From assembly GCA_934630855.1 (NCBI GenBank), contig CAKTWW010000018.1:1-37022 (forward strand): a stretch of 37,022 bases of DNA. The letters run 5' to 3'. This DNA comes from an uncultured Collinsella sp. GTDB lineage: Bacteria > Actinomycetota > Coriobacteriia > Coriobacteriales > Coriobacteriaceae. The translations under genes were made by a program, and so were the position numbers. Positions 34,736 to 37,022 of this stretch are shown here, piece by piece. The notes below the pieces were generated by a model, which had not been told where the DNA came from, searched no databases, and was given only the letters and a program-made list of their open reading frames with translations. Within the stretch, counting starts at the first letter, position 1. Every line of letters starts with the position of its first letter.

Positions 34736-34767
34736 AAACAAAACGCCGCCCGTGCGCCGGACGGCGT
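34736..34767 (-). terminator. rho-independent terminator after the winged-helix gene
   Basis: A 10-bp stem with one G-T pair (34743-34752 with 34758-34767) and a five-base loop is followed by TTTTGTTT on the minus strand. It lies 30 bases past the regulator's stop codon. Confidence 0.82.
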
Positions 34768-34796
34768 AACATTGTCTACATTTCATTTGTGAGCTG

Positions 34797-35135
34797 CTAT
34801 CGATTGGCGTCTTCGTCCTGCAGCATGTCCGAAACGAGCATGCCGGCGCGAATGCCCTTAAGGTACCATTCGCCACGCCCTGTAAGGCAAATGCTATTTG
34901 CAAGCTGGCCGCCATCGTCGTTGTAGCGTGAGACGACCTCGATGATGCCTTCGGATTCCAGACGCTCAATTGCCGCACGGGCACGATACGGAGACACTCC
35001 CACGCGCTCGGCAAGCGTTTTGCGCGAGAAACCATAGAGCCCGCCATTGTCTTTGGACTGCTGCGCGATCTCCATCAGCACCAGAACCTCGACACGTTTC
35101 ATATCGTTGACACTCGCACGACCCTTGCCTGCCAT
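34797..35135 (-). CDS. winged-helix transcriptional regulator
   Basis: This 112-residue protein has a winged helix-turn-helix (about 10-85). The order is KRVEVLVLMEIAQQSKDNGGLYGFSRKTLAERVGVSPYRARAAIERLESEGIIEVV, where LAERVGVSPYRARAAIERLE is the helix-turn-helix, followed by a wing (SRYNDDGGQLANSICLTGRG) and a C-terminal helix. The fold resembles GntR/MarR-like DNA-binding domains without an effector domain. ATG at 35135 is chosen because GAGGAGG lies five bases upstream. The frame extends to an ATG at 35210, but that start has no ribosome site. Targets are unknown. An inverted repeat in its own upstream region (35241-35261) suggests autoregulation. It lies upstream of pyrG-xerD. Confidence 0.8.
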   Translation of the reverse strand: MAGKGRASVNDMKRVEVLVLMEIAQQSKDNGGLYGFSRKTLAERVGVSPYRARAAIERLESEGIIEVVSRYNDDGGQLANSICLTGRGEWYLKGIRAGMLVSDMLQDEDANR

Positions 35136-35240
35136 GGCAGCCTCCTCAAACCGAGCACGAGCATCTATTGCGCCGTGCACGACCGGCGCATCCTGCAAAG
35201 GATGTTTCATCAGCGTTATTGTATACCGCTCAAATCGCTT

Positions 35241-35276
35241 ATAGGCAGGTAAACGGCCTATTTTTAGGTTAAACGG
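35241..35276 (-). promoter_or_regulatory. candidate operator of the winged-helix gene
   Basis: ATAGGC (35241-35246) and GCCTAT (35256-35261) form an inverted repeat. An overlapping direct repeat AGGTAAACGG / AGGTTAAACGG (35247-35256 and 35266-35276) lies in the same stretch. Downstream on the minus strand, a GTATACAATA near 35220 gives a possible -10. The location fits autoregulation. Confidence 0.4.
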
Positions 35277-35290
35277 AGGCTTTGTTGATA

Positions 35291-35328
35291 AAAGGGGCGC
35301 ATCGGATGTATACCCGATGCGCCCCTTT
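35291..35328 (-). terminator. rho-independent terminator after the DUF1846 gene
   Basis: A perfect 15-bp stem (35291-35305 with 35314-35328) with an eight-base loop is followed by TATCAAC on the minus strand, and the last stem bases supply a short T-run. It lies about 20 bases past the DUF1846 stop codon. Confidence 0.8.
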
Positions 35329-35346
35329 CAGACCAATTTATAACGA

Positions 35347-36828
35347 TTAGCGGTGGAAGAACCCATGGCGCTCGAACTTAGGCTCGCAGCACACGTTGAT
35401 ACCCAGCTTGCGCAGCACCGTCTCGTCCGTCGGCGAGATGATCACACTAAAGAAGGCGTCACAGCCGCGCAGCTGCTCCAGACCCGAAAGGACGCGGGCC
35501 GCCGTCTCGCTTGTGGCCGAGGTGATCGAGAGTGCCATAAGCGTCTCGTCGGTGTGCAGGCGCGGATTCTTGCTGCCCAGGAAATGCGTCTTGAGCTTAC
35601 TGATGGGTTCGATCGCCTCATCGCTGATGACCTCGAGCTCAAGGTCGACGCCCGAGACATGCTTAAGAGCGTTCATGATGAGCGAGCTCGCGGCACCCAG
35701 ACGCGTGGAGGTCTTACCGGTCACCACGGAGCCGTCCGGCATGACCATGGCGCCTACGGGGCCACCCGTCAGCTGCTCCCTGGTAAGGGCAGCCGAGCGT
35801 GCCGGCGAGTAATTCTTGTCGATGCCCGCCTTTTTCATAATGAGCTTGAGGCGGTCGACCTGCTCGTCGCCCACACCGGTGCGGCGCACGGCTTCGACCG
35901 CGGCAAAGTAGCGGCGGACAATCTCCATCTTGGAGGCATCGCGGCAGGCATCGTCATCGGTGATGGCAAAGCCGACCATATTGACGCCCATGTCCGTGGG
36001 GCTCTGGTAGGGGCTCTCGCCTAGGATCTTCTCCATCAGGGCACGTACGACCGGGAAGGCCTCGACGTCGCGGTTGTAGTTGACCGTGGTCTTGTTGTAG
36101 GCCTCCAGGTGGAAGGAGTCGATGATGTTGGCATCGTCGAGGTCGGCCGTGGCGGCCTCGTAAGCGATGTTGACCGGATGCGTGAGGGGAAGGTTCCAAA
36201 CCGGGAAGGTCTCGAACTTGGCGTAGCCGGCGGCGGTGCCGTGCTTGTGCTCGTGATAGAGCTGCGACAGACAGGTGGCGAGCTTGCCCGAGCCGGGGCC
36301 CGGCGCGGTGACCACGACGAGCGGACGAGTGGTCTCAACGAACTCGTTCTTGCCATAGCCGTCGTCGGACACGATCAGGTCGACGTCATGCGGATAGCCC
36401 TCGATGGGATAGTGCAGCTTGGCGGGAATACCGAGCGCGTTCAGGCGGTTGCGGAACACGTCGGCAGCGGGCTGACCGGCGTACTGGGTGATGACCACGG
36501 CCGCGACGGCAAAACCGTTACCGCGGAACAGGTCGACCAAGCGCAGCACGTCCTCGTCATAGGTAATACCCAGGTCGCCGCGAGCCTTGTTCTTCTCGAT
36601 ATGGTTCGCGTTGATCGCGATAATGACCTCGACATCATCGGCGATGCTCTTGAGCATGCGGAACTTGCTGTCCGGCTCAAACCCGGGCAGCACGCGGCTC
36701 GCGTGATAGTCGTCAAACAGCTTGCCGCCAAACTCCAAATACAGCTTGCCGCCAAACTGCGAGATGCGCTCCTTAATATGAGCGGCCTGCAGCTCGATAT
36801 ACTTCGCGTTGTCGAAACCCTGGCGCAT
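35347..36828 (-). CDS. DUF1846 family protein
   Basis: The 493-residue cytoplasmic protein matches the DUF1846 family, with its characteristic RQGFDNAKYIELQ start, LYLEFGGKLFDDYHASRVLPGF (29-50), the P-loop-like APGPGSGKLATCLSQLYHE (174-192) and FPVWNLPLTHPVN. Structures in this family show a nucleotide-binding-like fold, but the biochemical role is unknown to me. The AGxGSGK loop and several conserved His/Asp residues suggest an ATP- or nucleotide-using enzyme. AGGAG lies six bases before the ATG at 36828, and a consensus TATAAT is found 41 bases upstream of it. It appears monocistronic. Confidence 0.9.
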   Translation of the reverse strand: MRQGFDNAKYIELQAAHIKERISQFGGKLYLEFGGKLFDDYHASRVLPGFEPDSKFRMLKSIADDVEVIIAINANHIEKNKARGDLGITYDEDVLRLVDLFRGNGFAVAAVVITQYAGQPAADVFRNRLNALGIPAKLHYPIEGYPHDVDLIVSDDGYGKNEFVETTRPLVVVTAPGPGSGKLATCLSQLYHEHKHGTAAGYAKFETFPVWNLPLTHPVNIAYEAATADLDDANIIDSFHLEAYNKTTVNYNRDVEAFPVVRALMEKILGESPYQSPTDMGVNMVGFAITDDDACRDASKMEIVRRYFAAVEAVRRTGVGDEQVDRLKLIMKKAGIDKNYSPARSAALTREQLTGGPVGAMVMPDGSVVTGKTSTRLGAASSLIMNALKHVSGVDLELEVISDEAIEPISKLKTHFLGSKNPRLHTDETLMALSITSATSETAARVLSGLEQLRGCDAFFSVIISPTDETVLRKLGINVCCEPKFERHGFFHR

Positions 36829-36868
36829 GTATGGCTCCTGTCCCGTTTCTAATTTAAGTTCCTACGCG

Positions 36869-36874
36869 ATTATA
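36869..36874 (-). promoter_or_regulatory. consensus -10 (TATAAT) of the DUF1846 promoter
   Basis: The minus strand reads CGGTATAATCG, an exact sigma-70 -10 hexamer about 41 bases before the DUF1846 ATG. No good -35 is visible at 16-18 bases, so the promoter may be activator-dependent. Confidence 0.5.
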
Positions 36875-36918
36875 CCGGAGCCACCCCCAACGCTCCGCCA
36901 GAGACAAAGAAATGCGGA

Positions 36919-36985
36919 TTGGTGCAATGGGGTCAGGTTACTTTGCACCAAATTGGTGCAGATTAACCTGACCCCATTGCACCAA
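36919..36985. repeat. nested palindrome with GGGGTCAGGTTA core
   Basis: A perfect 22-bp stem (36919-36940 with 36964-36985) encloses a centre that is itself a palindrome (36944-36960, TGCACCAA-A-TTGGTGCA). The outer arm also starts TTGGTGCA, so one half-site occurs four times. The arm core GGGGTCAGG resembles the GGGGACAGG core of the elements at 50 and 1008. Confidence 0.82.
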
Positions 36986-37006
36986 AATCGGAGTGGGGAT
37001 GGAATG

Positions 37007-37022
37007 TCTCGATCTGTAACAG
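37007..37022 (+). repeat. TCTCGATCTGTAACAG half-site cut by window edge
   Basis: The last 16 bases repeat exactly the half-site seen at 88-103 in the left-edge hairpins. It is probably the left arm of another hairpin continuing beyond the window. Confidence 0.65.

Overview
The window looks like a chromosomal segment of a GC-rich Gram-positive gut actinobacterium. The closest match I recognise is class Coriobacteriia, Collinsella type. That is an inference from gene content, not a database result. The supporting signs are an actinobacterial-style division set (SepF, DivIVA and FtsZ, with no ftsA between ftsQ and ftsZ), MurB inside the division cluster, strong C/G-ending codon use, and many GGGGACAGGCACC-like palindromes between genes. 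I see no rRNA, tRNA, prophage or CRISPR array.

Layout. 1-364 is repeat-rich intergenic DNA. 365-4186 is a minus-strand group of mostly unrelated genes: pentapeptide-repeat protein, SGNH hydrolase, a microbial PARG-like (TIGR02452) protein with an altered catalytic motif, a Bax-inhibitor-1 family membrane protein and a small unknown protein. 4437-6177 is a plus-strand phosphate pair (PiT transporter and DUF47/PhoU-like partner). 6179-7902 is accessory: a large palindrome, a nitroreductase with mosaic codon use, and a REP-associated tyrosine transposase (RAYT) flanked by inverted REP-like hairpins. From 7961 to the end every gene is on the minus strand.

In transcription order (high to low coordinate) the minus strand carries: a DUF1846 protein; a winged-helix regulator; pyrG-xerD; the dcw cluster mraZ-rsmH-ftsL-ftsI-murF-mraY-murD-ftsW-murG-murC-murB-ftsQ; ftsZ with its own terminator; then pgeF-pstS-pstC-pstA-pstB-phoU; then yggS-sepF-yggT-divIVA. 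In many Gram-positives the order after ftsZ is pgeF-yggS-sepF-yggT-(ylmH)-divIVA. Here a complete high-affinity phosphate operon sits between pgeF and yggS, and the pstS start overlaps the pgeF stop as ATGA. An 11-bp-period direct repeat upstream of pgeF resembles a PhoP/PhoB box, so phosphate control may reach a gene normally linked to division.

How the parts work together. The dcw genes make lipid II (MurB, C, D, F, MraY, MurG) and build the septal synthase (FtsW/FtsI with FtsL/FtsQ). FtsZ, SepF and DivIVA place the ring. The mraZ upstream region holds three TGGGG repeats (candidate MraZ sites), a near-consensus Gram-positive LexA box and a Pho-like repeat.

The most unusual signals are the pst operon inside the division cluster, the RAYT with its inverted hairpins and the wider family of palindromes sharing a GGG(G)ACA-type core, the QEA instead of QEE in the PARG-like protein, and the codon-usage break inside the nitroreductase.
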